The notes under the pieces were generated by a model that saw nothing but the letters and a program-made list of their open reading frames with translations, searched no databases and was not told the origin of the DNA. From Lachnoclostridium phytofermentans (GTDB lineage Bacteria; Bacillota; Clostridia; Lachnospirales; Lachnospiraceae), in NCBI RefSeq assembly GCF_000733755.1, contig NZ_JPOF01000001.1, positions 290,001 through 354,000 on the forward strand: 64,000 nucleotides of DNA. Direction: 5' to 3'. Of the stretch, positions 1 to 10,633 are shown piece after piece. The first letter of the stretch is position 1. Every line of letters starts with the position of its first letter. A program made the translations under genes and the position numbers.

Positions 1-2517
<2,517 letters not shown>

Positions 2518-2582
2518 AAAGGTTTGTTTAAACTTTTTCTGAGTTGACTATGTCAACCTCATTATATACAATGTAGAAGTAT

Positions 2583-2654
2583 TCCTCGATAGCTCAATGG
2601 TAGAGCACACGGCTGTTAACCGTGGGGTTGTTGGTTCGAGCCCAACTCGGGGAG
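2583..2654 (+). tRNA. tRNA-Asn (GTT)
   Basis: Cloverleaf with 7-bp acceptor stem TCCTCGA/TCGGGGA, anticodon loop CTGTTAA giving GTT, and T-arm GGTTCGAGCC. The 3' CCA is not encoded. It begins only about 65 bases after the 23S end and is probably cotranscribed with it. Confidence 0.96.
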
Positions 2655-2732
2655 TTATTAACAATAATCATACTACTTAGGAAGATATTGTTAATTGACA
2701 AAAATATAATTATATGTTATTATTATTTGCAC

Positions 2733-2804
2733 GGCTCCATGGTCAAGCGGTTAAGACACCGCCCTTTCACGGCGGTAACAGGGGTTCAAATCCCCTTGGA
2801 GTCA
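2733..2804 (+). tRNA. tRNA-Glu (TTC)
   Basis: Acceptor stem GGCTCCA/TGGAGTC, anticodon loop CTTTCAC giving TTC, T-arm GGTTCAAATCC. CCA is not encoded. Second tRNA of the array downstream of the 23S gene. Confidence 0.96.
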
Positions 2805-2922
2805 TTTGTAAGATTGATAGTTGAGTAAAGTGGTGTAGACTACTATCGGTCTTATCTTTATGAAGAAAAACTACACAAAAGAACGTTGTGCTGATGAGGC
2901 CCAATGAAAATTGAGTAAATAT

Positions 2923-2995
<73 letters not shown>

Positions 2996-3024
2996 TTAGT
3001 GCCTTTTGAAATATCAAAAGACAT

Positions 3025-3098
3025 GGACCTTTAGCTCAGTTGGTTAGAGCAACCGGCTCATAACCGGTCGGTCCCGGGTTCGAGTCCCCGAAGGTCCA
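3025..3098 (+). tRNA. tRNA-Met (CAT), probably elongator
   Basis: Acceptor stem GGACCTT/AAGGTCC is fully paired at position 1-72, which argues against an initiator tRNA. The anticodon loop CTCATAA gives CAT. A tRNA-Ile2 with lysidine-modified CAT cannot be ruled out by eye. Confidence 0.93.
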
Positions 3099-3145
3099 CT
3101 TGAGGTAATCGAACAGAGGATTATCTTATAGAAGTAAAATATTTT

Positions 3146-3219
3146 GGCTCAGTGGCTCAGTTGGTTAGAGCGCCGCCCTGTCACGGCGGAGGTCGTGGGT
3201 TCGAGTCCCATCTGAGTCG
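3146..3219 (+). tRNA. tRNA-Asp (GTC)
   Basis: Acceptor stem GGCTCAG/CTGAGTC with one G-T pair, anticodon loop CTGTCAC giving GTC, discriminator base G. CCA is not encoded. Confidence 0.96.
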
Positions 3220-3295
3220 TTGTAATCGGTGAGATTACACGATTTAAAACACTCTGTATCTAGTTGATATTGAGTTTTAAAAGACCAGTTAATTT

Positions 3296-3368
3296 GGGAT
3301 CTTAGCTCAGCTGGGAGAGCATCTGCCTTACAAGCAGAGGGTCATAGGTTCGAGCCCTATAGGTCCCA
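3296..3368 (+). tRNA. tRNA-Val (TAC)
   Basis: Acceptor stem GGGATCT/AGGTCCC, anticodon stem TCTGC/GCAGA with loop CTTACAA giving TAC. CCA is not encoded. Confidence 0.96.
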
Positions 3369-3384
3369 TCAACCGAAAGGTTAT

Positions 3385-3470
3385 GCCGGCGTGGCGGAAC
3401 TGGCAGACGCACAGGACTTAAAATCCTGCGGGACTAATCTCCCGTACCGGTTCGATTCCGGTCGCCGGCA
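3385..3470 (+). tRNA. tRNA-Leu (TAA)
   Basis: Class II tRNA of 86 bases with a long variable arm (CGGGACTAATCTCCCG). Acceptor stem GCCGGCG/CGCCGGC, anticodon loop CTTAAAA giving TAA. Only 16 bases separate it from tRNA-Val. Confidence 0.96.
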
Positions 3471-3517
3471 TTATCTTTGAATATTCAAGGATAATTGGTG
3501 TGAAAATTTCATACTAT

Positions 3518-3591
3518 GTACGTGTAGCTCAGCTGGATAGAGCGTCTGGCTACGGACCAGAAGGTCGCGTGTTCGAATCATGTCACGTACA
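3518..3591 (+). tRNA. tRNA-Arg (ACG)
   Basis: Acceptor stem GTACGTG/CACGTAC, anticodon stem TCTGG/CCAGA with loop CTACGGA giving ACG (inosine-modified in life). It is the last tRNA of the array and is followed directly by a terminator hairpin. Confidence 0.96.
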
Positions 3592-3594
3592 TGA

Positions 3595-3626
3595 AAGCTT
3601 GTAAACATTAGTTTACAGGCTTTTTT
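3595..3626 (+). terminator. Rho-independent terminator of the rRNA/tRNA operon
   Basis: Inverted repeat AAGCTTGTAAAC / GTTTACAGGCTT followed by a run of T, placed three bases after tRNA-Arg. A very similar hairpin recurs at 5775-5806. Confidence 0.9.
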
Positions 3627-3810
3627 CATGTTTATGACCGGGAATCTTTCTCAACATTAGAAATCTTCAAAAGAATAGATGTATTTTTATGTTTATTTCA
3701 GAATGCTTACATAACTTTTACTTGGCAGACATACATTAACTAATATTCAAAGATGAATTAATATAACTATCTTTCTTCTATAGTACATATATTATATCGA
3801 GGTGGTAACC

Positions 3811-4164
3811 ATGAATTTTTGCTCAGATATACTAATGATAAGCACATTGGCCTGTCAAATAGCGGAATGCCTTGATGATAATGAATTAGCGTTACTAGCA
3901 GCAGATACGTTATTATTGAGCGATGCATTAAGTGCAATTGCTGTGCGAAGAGCAACCTTAAAGAATATATGTGAAACGCAAAACGCTAATACTGAGCCAA
4001 ATAGTAAGGGAAGTAATATCAACCAAGTAGCTGTCAAAAATAACTCCAGTACAGCTGGTAATAGTGAGGGAAGCTCAGTGAAACAAGAAACTTATGAATA
4101 TAATCCTAGAAAAGCAGTGAATAGCGGAGAAAGAAGGATAATAAAAGACAGCGGTATGAAATAA
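3811..4164 (+). CDS. Small DUF6774-like protein
   Basis: This encodes 117 residues. The N-terminal 60 or so residues (Cys3, then a helix rich in Ala/Leu with LDDNELALLAADTLLLSDAL and ending IAVRRA) resemble the small DUF6774 family of Clostridia, whose function is unknown. The C-terminal half is Asn/Ser/Lys-rich and looks disordered (NSKGSNINQ, NSSTAGNSEGSS). The ATG at 3811 is preferred over an in-frame GTG at 3802 because the GAGGTGG ribosome binding site (3799-3805) overlaps that GTG. No signal peptide or membrane segment is visible. It stands alone between the tRNA array and the convergent lysO genes. Family assignment is from memory and moderate. Confidence 0.72.
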   Translation: MNFCSDILMISTLACQIAECLDDNELALLAADTLLLSDALSAIAVRRATLKNICETQNANTEPNSKGSNINQVAVKNNSSTAGNSEGSSVKQETYEYNPRKAVNSGERRIIKDSGMK

Positions 4165-4180
4165 AGTATGTTAAAAAAAG

Positions 4181-4224
4181 GATAGACATCAATGTCCCAA
4201 TATGGCCGGTAATTAATGTCTATC
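4181..4224 (-). terminator. Terminator for lysO, possibly bidirectional
   Basis: Inverted repeat GATAGACAT (4181-4189) / ATGTCTATC (4216-4224). Read on the minus strand it is followed by CC and seven T residues (plus-strand A run at 4173-4179), so it best terminates the leftward lysO genes. The plus-strand tail (ATTATT) is weaker. Confidence 0.7.
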
Positions 4225-4274
4225 ATTATTCATGACTTTTTATATATGAAAATTTTATTTTACATGAATTTATG

Positions 4275-4874
4275 TTAAAAAATCTGATAGCAAAGGTTAA
4301 TGAGTATTGGTACTGCTGCAGAGCAAATCATACCATTGATAACAGAAAGTACTACGGTTTCTTCATTAGTATATTTGATTAACATAGGGAGAGTTGTATC
4401 TTCACTGGTAGCTCCAGCAGGTGCGATACAAGTTGGAAAATTTAAATGCTTTGCTATGAGAGGAATACTAAAGAAAGAAAATATTTCCCTCATTAAATTA
4501 CTTAAGAAAGTAATACTTCCAAGCTGTGCGCCAGCGAATTCACTAACCATAACTCCAGATAAACTATACCAACCTAATCCGCTTGCGATAGCAGTACTGG
4601 TGTTCATGGAGATTCCAGAGATAAAACTACATACAATGCCACCTAATAGTGATCCTATTATGATACCAATAGGAATAATAAAGATCTTAATATGATATTC
4701 TCTGATTTTTTCCATGATCCCATGATTTAGCCCAATACTAATTCCTACAAGAAACATGAGCAAATATAGAATATAGTGAGTATGTTCTGTAATAAATCCA
4801 ATAATTGATATGTCAATGCCAGATAATCCATACACGATACCTAATAGTAGAGCAATTACAGTAAGTAGAACCAT
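4275..4874 (-). CDS. lysO: LysO-type lysine exporter, C-terminal part
   Basis: This 199-residue membrane protein matches the C-terminal two-thirds of the LysO (YbjE, DUF340) lysine exporter, which exports L-lysine across the cytoplasmic membrane. About six hydrophobic segments are visible. Hallmarks are GLGWYSLSGVM near residues 99-109, GSITFLSNLMRE near 118-129 and the conserved PAGATSEDTTLP near 151-162. The ATG is preceded by AAAGGAGG. It starts two bases after the stop of a 94-residue gene that supplies the missing N-terminal part, so the transporter is made as two polypeptides that presumably assemble. E. coli LysO is one chain of about 300 residues. Confidence 0.85.
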   Translation of the reverse strand: MVLLTVIALLLGIVYGLSGIDISIIGFITEHTHYILYLLMFLVGISIGLNHGIMEKIREYHIKIFIIPIGIIIGSLLGGIVCSFISGISMNTSTAIASGLGWYSLSGVMVSEFAGAQLGSITFLSNLMREIFSFFSIPLIAKHLNFPTCIAPAGATSEDTTLPMLIKYTNEETVVLSVINGMICSAAVPILINLCYQIF

Positions 4875-4876
4875 TC

Positions 4877-5161
4877 TTAGTCCTCCTTTTCTTTTTGTTT
4901 CTTTTTCATAAATATTCTAGTAAGTAAGTAAACAACGATAGTTGATAAGACTGTTGGAATTAAAAAGTATAGAAAACTTGTCAAACCTAGAGTTGATAAT
5001 TCCTGAATGAAGTTTTCTCTTCCACCAAGCATTACTCCCATAGAAAAAATGATAAGAACGGTGCATACTATTTGCATTTTTTCATTCTTCTTTTTATGTC
5101 TATCAGGAAAAAATTTTGACCCGACGAAAATACCAATTCCCATAATGATGAGAATATCCAT
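4877..5161 (-). CDS. LysO-type lysine exporter, N-terminal part
   Basis: This 94-residue protein has three hydrophobic segments (about residues 2-14, 30-46 and 60-84). It contains the motif IFSMGVMLGGRENF typical of the N-terminal repeat of LysO/DUF340 exporters, and ends in a charged tail KKKQKEKED. AAGGGAGA precedes the ATG. The next gene begins two bases after its stop, so translation is likely coupled. The two products together equal a full-length LysO. I see no frameshift that would join them: each has its own ribosome binding site and start, so the split appears genuine. Confidence 0.8.
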   Translation of the reverse strand: MDILIIMGIGIFVGSKFFPDRHKKKNEKMQIVCTVLIIFSMGVMLGGRENFIQELSTLGLTSFLYFLIPTVLSTIVVYLLTRIFMKKKQKEKED

Positions 5162-5699
5162 AAATTTATCTCCCTTCTATAAAAAGTATCCATATACCAA
5201 TATCAGATTATTATCTTTAAGCAGGAATAACATGCAACCAGCAATGAAAGTTAGCTTGAATCATAGGAAATGATTTATTGAGACCTTGCTTCATGATAAT
5301 AGCCTAACATTAATCTAATGGCGTATGGAAACTAAATAGAGAACCTTATCTTAAGTAAAGCTCACTAAAATTAATACAAACGTATATACTATAACAAATA
5401 TTTAGCATTCAAGCAATAGAAACGAATAGTTATAATAATGCATCATAGAAAAATATTTTTATAATCTAGTATTTTAGTATAAAAAAATTGTATGAGTTTT
5501 CTTTGGATTTTCTAGCAATCAGCACCAAGAAGCTAAGATTTTCACTAAAATATCATCACTTTGACGAATTAAAGTGTAAAAATGTATGAAAATTTTGATT
5601 TTTTGTACGTTTCTTATCTAACGACAAGCATATTTTTATCTGCTCGAGAATAGCTAAGATTCTTGACTTTATAAGTTGTTTGTGATATATTAAACCGTA

Positions 5700-5770
5700 T
5701 CCGACATGAGTATAATTTGCGTGCTAAGCGAAGTACCTCACAGGTTACTAACTAGATTATGTCACGTGAA
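5700..5770 (+). pseudogene. Possible eroded tRNA-Arg 3' half
   Basis: The block TAGATTATGTCACGTGA (5753-5769) closely matches the T-arm/acceptor 3' end of tRNA-Arg at 3575-3590 (CGAATCATGTCACGTAC). It is followed at the same relative place by a hairpin that resembles the tRNA operon terminator. The anticodon region and 5' half are not recognisable, so this cannot be a working tRNA. The left boundary is a guess. Confidence 0.4.
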
Positions 5771-5774
5771 TTTC

Positions 5775-5806
5775 AAACCTGCAAACAATATGTTTACAGG
5801 TTTTTT
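5775..5806 (+). terminator. Terminator hairpin, copy of the tRNA-operon terminator
   Basis: Inverted repeat AAACCTGCAAAC / GTTTACAGGTTT with a T run, similar in stem sequence and size to the hairpin at 3595-3626. No gene lies directly upstream, which supports the idea that it is left over from an old rRNA/tRNA operon end. Confidence 0.7.
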
Positions 5807-6031
5807 GTTAAAATTAATAGGATAAGAAGAATTAATTGAATGTAATATAATTAAACTTTTGTAAGATTAGGAAATATTATCATGAGTTTGCATTAGAATT
5901 AGATAATTTATTAACAATATCTTTATTTGACTTCTTAAGGCTTTTCTAATAAGATTATATTTAAATATTACTTAGGAGTAAAGATTAACTTAAGATACCT
6001 CCTTGATAAACTTAGGTTAGGTGGTGATATA

Positions 6032-6391
6032 GTGACAAAGGGTCAGTTGGAAGCAAAGATAAGCGAGGCTCTCAGTAGATTCGAGATTGAGTATATGGGT
6101 CGCGGGCCAAAAACTATTAGAACCTATATTATCCATGACATAATTATCGTCAGGCTTACTGGTGTACTTAGTCCATCAGAACAGAAATTGACAGATAATC
6201 CTCAAGGAATCGAGTTATTTAAGAAGGTAAGGTCATCGCTATTTGAAGGTGGGCGAGGATACTTAGAAACATTAATTAATGAAATCATTGATGTAGCTAT
6301 CATCAGCACTCATTCTGATATTAGTACGAAAACCGGTGAGAAAGTTGTTGTTATAACAACAGATAAAGATGTTGAAGATCTAATCTCCTAA
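6032..6391 (+). CDS. DUF2294 family protein
   Basis: This is a 119-residue soluble protein. It begins with a GTG preceded by TAGGTGGTGA. The sequence pattern matches the DUF2294 family: an N-terminal TKGQLEAKISEAL helix, EYMGRGPKTIRTYI near residues 19-32, VRLTGVLSPSEQ near 38-49, and a C-terminal SDISTKTGEKVVVI. The family is widespread in Firmicutes and often sits alone; its function is not established. There is no signal peptide or membrane segment. The gene is monocistronic, with a strong terminator about 70 bases downstream. Confidence 0.85.
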   Translation: MTKGQLEAKISEALSRFEIEYMGRGPKTIRTYIIHDIIIVRLTGVLSPSEQKLTDNPQGIELFKKVRSSLFEGGRGYLETLINEIIDVAIISTHSDISTKTGEKVVVITTDKDVEDLIS

Positions 6392-6458
6392 GAAAAAAGT
6401 TGGTTTAATATTTCATAATATGGAAGACGATACAAAGTAGTTATACTAAATTGTAAGT

Positions 6459-6496
6459 AAGCCAATATCAAAGGTTTCTTTGATATTGGCTTTTTT
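6459..6496 (+). terminator. Rho-independent terminator after DUF2294 gene
   Basis: Inverted repeat AAGCCAATATCAAAG / CTTTGATATTGGCTT with a short loop and a run of six T. Confidence 0.92.
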
Positions 6497-6724
6497 AAAA
6501 AAGGAGGGGGCCTTCATTATGCAGAATGACATATGGTGGAGGTTATAAAGGATATATAGTATAGATGAGGTAGTAGGTCACATTTGATAATAATGATTAC
6601 CCCAAAATACGTATAGATAAAAGCTAAGGTAGGAATAATTAGTATAAGGGCTAAAAATATATGATAGGTAGCATCTTGAAATATATTTTTATATAAAAAG
6701 ACATGGAAGAAAGAGAGGATTGCT

Positions 6725-8602
6725 ATGAAAATCAATCAGGAAAAGTGGAATTTGCCATCTTATATCAAGGATATTTTAACGGAGAGCAAACATGTATTTT
6801 ATCCACGTTCAAAAAAGGAGCTGATACATATGGCTTTTGGTGGAGAAGATGTGGACACTTATGATGTAGCTTATGATGTACCTGGTAAGGGAAACATTGT
6901 GGAAGCAACTGTTACTCGTTGTAAGAATGGTATTGTAGTGAATTATCCAGAAGATTATATGCGTAGACGTGACCCAGATTGTCTATTGGTTGCTGATGAT
7001 AATGATACTGATAAGCCAAAATACGATGATGTTTATAACAAAGATTTTGAACCACTTCGTCAGGAAACCTTCCAATGGTTAAAAGGACAGGAACTTGTCG
7101 TTTTTGCATTTAAGTCTGGTGGAGAGGAATACGGCTATGATACTTTGTTAGTTGCTCCAGCGAATGCAGGCTTTTTTGCTTGCGCGGTTGCAGATCTACA
7201 GGGATTTATCAGTATGTATGATATCTCGGAGGACTTTAATCCAAAGGCTGTTATTTTCTTAGCACCTCCATTCCGTCATACTCATTTTGATGGTAAGCAG
7301 ATTGTAATTCACAACCGTTTGAAAGAAATTCATGAGTTATACTCCTACAACTTATATCCAGGACCAAGTGCGAAGAAGGGTATCTACGGTGTATTACTTA
7401 ACATTGGTGAAAATGAAGGCTGGACTACCGTTCATGCGTCTACCGTTAAGGTCATTACTCCATATGATAATGAAATTGTTATTATGCATGAAGGTGCTTC
7501 TGGCGGTGGAAAGAGTGAGATGATTGAGCATGTTCACCGTGAGATGGATGGTCGTATTTTACTTGGTAAAAATACAGTGAATGGTGAAAAAACTTATATA
7601 GAGTTAACAGAGTCATGTGAGTTAAGACCAGTTACCGATGATATGGCAATATGTCATCCAAAGATGCAAAATGACAGTCAAAAACTTGTGGTAAAGGATG
7701 CAGAGCAAGGTTGGTTCTTACGTTGTGACCATATTAAGAGTTATGGTTCTGCACCACAGTATGAGAAAATTTTTATTCATCCAGAGGAACCATTGGTATT
7801 CTTAAATATTCAGGGTGTGCCAAATTCTACTTGTCTTGTTTGGGAGCATACCTTAGATTCTAATGGAAAACCTTGTCCAAATCCGAGAGTAGTTCTTCCA
7901 AGACATTTGGTACCAAACGTTATTGATGAACCTGTAGAAATTGATGTTAGAAGCTTTGGTGTTAGAACCCCAGCTTGTACCAAGAAGAATCCTTCTTATG
8001 GTATCCTTGGTTTGTGTCACATCTTACCTCCAACACTTGCTTGGTTATGGAGATTAGTTGCACCAAGAGGATATAATAATCCAAGTATTACTTCTTCCGA
8101 AGGTATGACAAGTGAAGGCGTAGGATCCTATTGGCCATTTGCAACCGGTAAGATGGTTGAGCAGGCAAACCTTCTTATGGAACAGGTGTTAAATTCCAGT
8201 CATACTCGCTATTTACTCATTCCAAATCAACACATTGGTGTTTATGAAGTTGGATTTATGCCACAATGGGTTACAAGAGAGTATATTGCTAGAAGAGGTA
8301 GTGCAAAATTTAAGCCAGAGCATTTAGTAGAAGCTCGTTGTCCAATCCTAGGATATGGACTTGGATCCCTTAAGGTGGATGGTCAGTATATCCACAAGGA
8401 ATTTTTACAACCAGAGACGCAGCAAGAAGTTGGTATCGAGGGCTATGATGCTGGTGCTAAAATACTTCTTGATTTCTTTAAAAAGGAAGTAGAGAAATTC
8501 TTAACCCCAGAACTTCATGAGATGGGTAGAAAGACAATTGAGTTGTTACTTTCTGACGCTACAGTTCAAGAGTACAATGATTTATTGCCAATGAGATATT
8601 AA
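6725..8602 (+). CDS. DUF4914-like protein with P-loop (PEP carboxykinase-like)
   Basis: This 625-residue soluble protein begins at an ATG preceded by AGAGAGG. A glycine-rich P-loop EGASGGGKSE lies near residues 257-266, similar in type to the kinase loop of ATP-dependent PEP carboxykinases. An acidic stretch (PVTDDMA) follows about 40 residues later and could carry metal ligands. Further on are FLNIQGVPN and FGVRTPACT. I recognise the overall pattern as DUF4914, whose biochemical role is not settled. It is not a standard PckA: length and most signature blocks differ. It stands alone and ends at a strong terminator. Codon use matches a well-expressed gene. Likely an ATP- or GTP-binding carboxykinase-like enzyme, by inference only. 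Confidence 0.75.
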   Translation: MKINQEKWNLPSYIKDILTESKHVFYPRSKKELIHMAFGGEDVDTYDVAYDVPGKGNIVEATVTRCKNGIVVNYPEDYMRRRDPDCLLVADDNDTDKPKYDDVYNKDFEPLRQETFQWLKGQELVVFAFKSGGEEYGYDTLLVAPANAGFFACAVADLQGFISMYDISEDFNPKAVIFLAPPFRHTHFDGKQIVIHNRLKEIHELYSYNLYPGPSAKKGIYGVLLNIGENEGWTTVHASTVKVITPYDNEIVIMHEGASGGGKSEMIEHVHREMDGRILLGKNTVNGEKTYIELTESCELRPVTDDMAICHPKMQNDSQKLVVKDAEQGWFLRCDHIKSYGSAPQYEKIFIHPEEPLVFLNIQGVPNSTCLVWEHTLDSNGKPCPNPRVVLPRHLVPNVIDEPVEIDVRSFGVRTPACTKKNPSYGILGLCHILPPTLAWLWRLVAPRGYNNPSITSSEGMTSEGVGSYWPFATGKMVEQANLLMEQVLNSSHTRYLLIPNQHIGVYEVGFMPQWVTREYIARRGSAKFKPEHLVEARCPILGYGLGSLKVDGQYIHKEFLQPETQQEVGIEGYDAGAKILLDFFKKEVEKFLTPELHEMGRKTIELLLSDATVQEYNDLLPMRY

Positions 8603-8638
8603 TAAACAGTGATGTTACTGTTGTGATATAGTTCGTTT

Positions 8639-8714
8639 AAAAAGCGAGTGCAAATGGAATATTCTAAGGAGAAGCCAATCGGCTTTCGGAGGATTCTGTT
8701 TGCGCTCGCTTTTA
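8639..8714 (+). terminator. Long-stem terminator
   Basis: A 15-bp stem AAAAGCGAGTGCAAA / TTTGCGCTCGCTTTT (one G-U pair) encloses a loop of about 46 bases that itself contains the hairpin AGCC/GGCT. It follows the DUF4914-like gene by about 35 bases. The downstream T run is short. Confidence 0.75.
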
Positions 8715-8819
8715 TTCATGACAAGAAAAAGTCCGCACAGTGTGCCTTTTCTTGTTTATGGGGGATGATATTTCATAGGTTACATTAGAGAGAGGTATTA
8801 ATTTAAATTAATATAAGCT

Positions 8820-8849
8820 TTGCATTTTTAATCATAGTTCTGCTATAAT
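8820..8849 (+). promoter_or_regulatory. Sigma-A-type promoter for the response regulator
   Basis: TTGCAT (8820-8825), 18-base spacer, TATAAT (8844-8849), about 57 bases upstream of the response regulator start. Confidence 0.6.
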
Positions 8850-8905
8850 CATGCTAATGAGGTAGGAATATAAAAGAATACGGTGATTGTTATCAGGGGA
8901 GATTT

Positions 8906-9586
8906 ATGAATAGAATTTTAGTTGTTGAGGATGATCTAAATATTAATAATATGCTAAGAGAAGCATTAGAGGAAGTTGGTTATGAGGTGGTACAAGCATA
9001 TTCAGGTACTGAAGCTATGTTAAATGTAAGTATGACAGAGTTTGACTTAATTCTTTTGGATTTAATGCTGCCCGGAATGTCAGGAGAAATGTTTCTAAAG
9101 TCGTTTCGTAAAAAAGAGCGGACCCCTGTGATTGTATTGTCTGCGAAGGATGAACTTGATAGTAAAGTGGATCTTTTATCGTGTGGAGCCGATGATTATA
9201 TTACAAAACCATTTCAATTAAAAGAACTATTAGTTCGTATTGAAGTCGCTCTTAGACGGATGAATCAGAAGTGCCAGGATGGTATAATTCAATGTTTATG
9301 CCATAAAGAATTAAGATTGGATCGTAATTCCTACGAGGTTACACTAAAAGGGGAATTACTATCACTTACCAAACAAGAATTCAAGATATTAGAACTATTG
9401 CTCCTCCACCCAAGTAAAGTTTTTAGTAAGCAGGAGATTTATAATTATGCATGGGAAGAATACTTTATTGGAGAGGATAAGACGATAAATGTACATATCA
9501 GTAATATTCGAATGAAGTTAAAAAGGATTACAGAAGAAGACTATATTGATACAGTCTGGGGGATAGGCTTTAAACTTAGTAAATAG
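8906..9586 (+). CDS. OmpR-family response regulator
   Basis: This is a 226-residue two-component response regulator. The receiver domain (about residues 1-120) has the acidic pair Glu8/Asp9-Asp10, phosphoacceptor Asp52 in LILLDLMLPG, Ser79 and Lys101 in ITKPF. The C-terminal winged-helix DNA-binding domain (about 128-226) has LTKQEFKILELL and ends with IDTVWGIGFKL, typical of OmpR/PhoB regulators. GGGGAGA precedes the ATG. Its partner kinase is not adjacent but lies at 11533, separated by an ABC transporter pair, which is a common arrangement for lantibiotic/bacitracin resistance systems. A promoter with repeated TTTCTTT motifs before the ABC genes is a candidate target. Confidence 0.93.
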   Translation: MNRILVVEDDLNINNMLREALEEVGYEVVQAYSGTEAMLNVSMTEFDLILLDLMLPGMSGEMFLKSFRKKERTPVIVLSAKDELDSKVDLLSCGADDYITKPFQLKELLVRIEVALRRMNQKCQDGIIQCLCHKELRLDRNSYEVTLKGELLSLTKQEFKILELLLLHPSKVFSKQEIYNYAWEEYFIGEDKTINVHISNIRMKLKRITEEDYIDTVWGIGFKLSK

Positions 9587-9613
9587 TATCTTTACCATTT
9601 CTTTAACTTTTCT

Positions 9614-9642
9614 TTGCGATATATTTAGGAACCTCGTATAAG
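9614..9642 (+). promoter_or_regulatory. Promoter upstream of the ABC transporter, with direct repeats
   Basis: TTGCGA (9614-9619), 17-base spacer, TATAAG (9637-9642). TTTCTTTAAC and TTTCTTTGCG form two repeats spaced about ten bases apart around the -35 region (9597-9618), a pattern expected for tandem binding of an OmpR-type regulator. The regulator link is inferred. Confidence 0.5.
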
Positions 9643-9712
9643 ATAGTAGATGAAAGTGTAACTAACTTATAAAATAAGGAATATAGAGACAGGAAAGAAG
9701 AGGAGGAAGAGT

Positions 9713-10633
9713 ATGAATGATATCTTGTTAAGGTCATCCAATCTAACCAAGAAGTATAAAAATCATGCTGCTGTTAATAACGTAAGCCTAACGATAAAAC
9801 GTGGTGATATCTATGGCTTTATTGGTAGAAATGGAGCAGGTAAGACGACATTTTTAAAAATGATAAGCGGACTAGCGAAGCAAACCTCAGGCAATATTGA
9901 ATTGTTTGGTACTGACTGCAATAAGCAAAAGGAGCTATTTTCACGAATTGGTGTTTTAATTGAAGCACCTGGGTTATTTCCTAATATGACTGCTTTTGAA
10001 AATCTTAAAATGAAGTGTATCAGCCTTGGGATTAAGGAGGATAACTATATCCACGAGATTATTGAATTAGTCGGATTAAAGGGTGTGGATAAGAAAAAAA
10101 CGAAAAACTATTCCCTTGGTATGAGGCAAAGGCTTGGAATCGGTATGGCATTGGTGGGGGAACCAGACTTATTAGTATTAGATGAACCTATCAACGGTCT
10201 TGATCCTCAAGGTATTGTTGAGGTGAGAGATACGATTCAACGGTTAAACAAAGAACGAAATATGACAATCATTATTTCCAGCCATATCTTAGAAGAATTA
10301 TCTAAAATAGCGACTAGATATGGGATTATTGATAAAGGGATACTCCTTCAGGAATTAACCAATGAAGAACTGATGGAGAGTTGCAGTGAGCGTATCCAGA
10401 TCACCCTAAGTAATGCGAAGGAAGCGTGTACAATCTTAGAAGAAAAATTGGGAATAACAGATTATAAAGTGATTGATCCAACAACCATCTATGTATTTGA
10501 GCAACTTAATAATCCTGCACTCATTAATATGACGTTATGTAATAATGGGGTTTTGGTTTCATCCTTTCATGTTGCTAATGATGATTTGGAGACTTATTTC
10601 ATTCATTTAACTGGAGGTGCTAGCTATGTTTAG
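9713..10633 (+). CDS. ABC transporter ATPase (BcrA/LanF-like)
   Basis: This 306-residue ATP-binding subunit energises a peptide-antibiotic export or defence transporter. Visible motifs are Walker A GRNGAGKT (residues 38-45), signature YSLGMRQR (133-140), Walker B LLVLDEP (153-159) with NGLD as the D-loop, and the switch His in IISSHI. The C-terminal 90 residues form an accessory region as in BcrA, LanF and NatA types. A strong GAGGAGGAAGAG site precedes the ATG. Its end overlaps the start of the permease gene by eight bases, so the two are translationally coupled. Subfamily is inferred from the two-component genes on either side. Confidence 0.92.
   Translation: MNDILLRSSNLTKKYKNHAAVNNVSLTIKRGDIYGFIGRNGAGKTTFLKMISGLAKQTSGNIELFGTDCNKQKELFSRIGVLIEAPGLFPNMTAFENLKMKCISLGIKEDNYIHEIIELVGLKGVDKKKTKNYSLGMRQRLGIGMALVGEPDLLVLDEPINGLDPQGIVEVRDTIQRLNKERNMTIIISSHILEELSKIATRYGIIDKGILLQELTNEELMESCSERIQITLSNAKEACTILEEKLGITDYKVIDPTTIYVFEQLNNPALINMTLCNNGVLVSSFHVANDDLETYFIHLTGGASYV

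Larger units (their letters stand above)
5162..6031. other. Gene-poor 870-base stretch
   Basis: This is very AT-rich DNA between lysO and the DUF2294 gene. I see no convincing coding region. I looked for a lysine riboswitch upstream of lysO on the minus strand and did not recognise its conserved core. The only clear elements are a tRNA-Arg-like relic and a terminator hairpin near 5750-5806, both of which resemble the end of the first tRNA array. Confidence 0.6.

Noticed and set aside
5162-5700. Lysine riboswitch upstream of lysO
   Set aside because: The conserved lysine riboswitch core could not be found by eye on the minus strand.
6517-6735. 72-residue hydrophobic open frame on the minus strand
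   Set aside because: It overlaps the start of the DUF4914-like gene, has no good ribosome binding site on its strand, and its hydrophobic look comes from AT-rich DNA.
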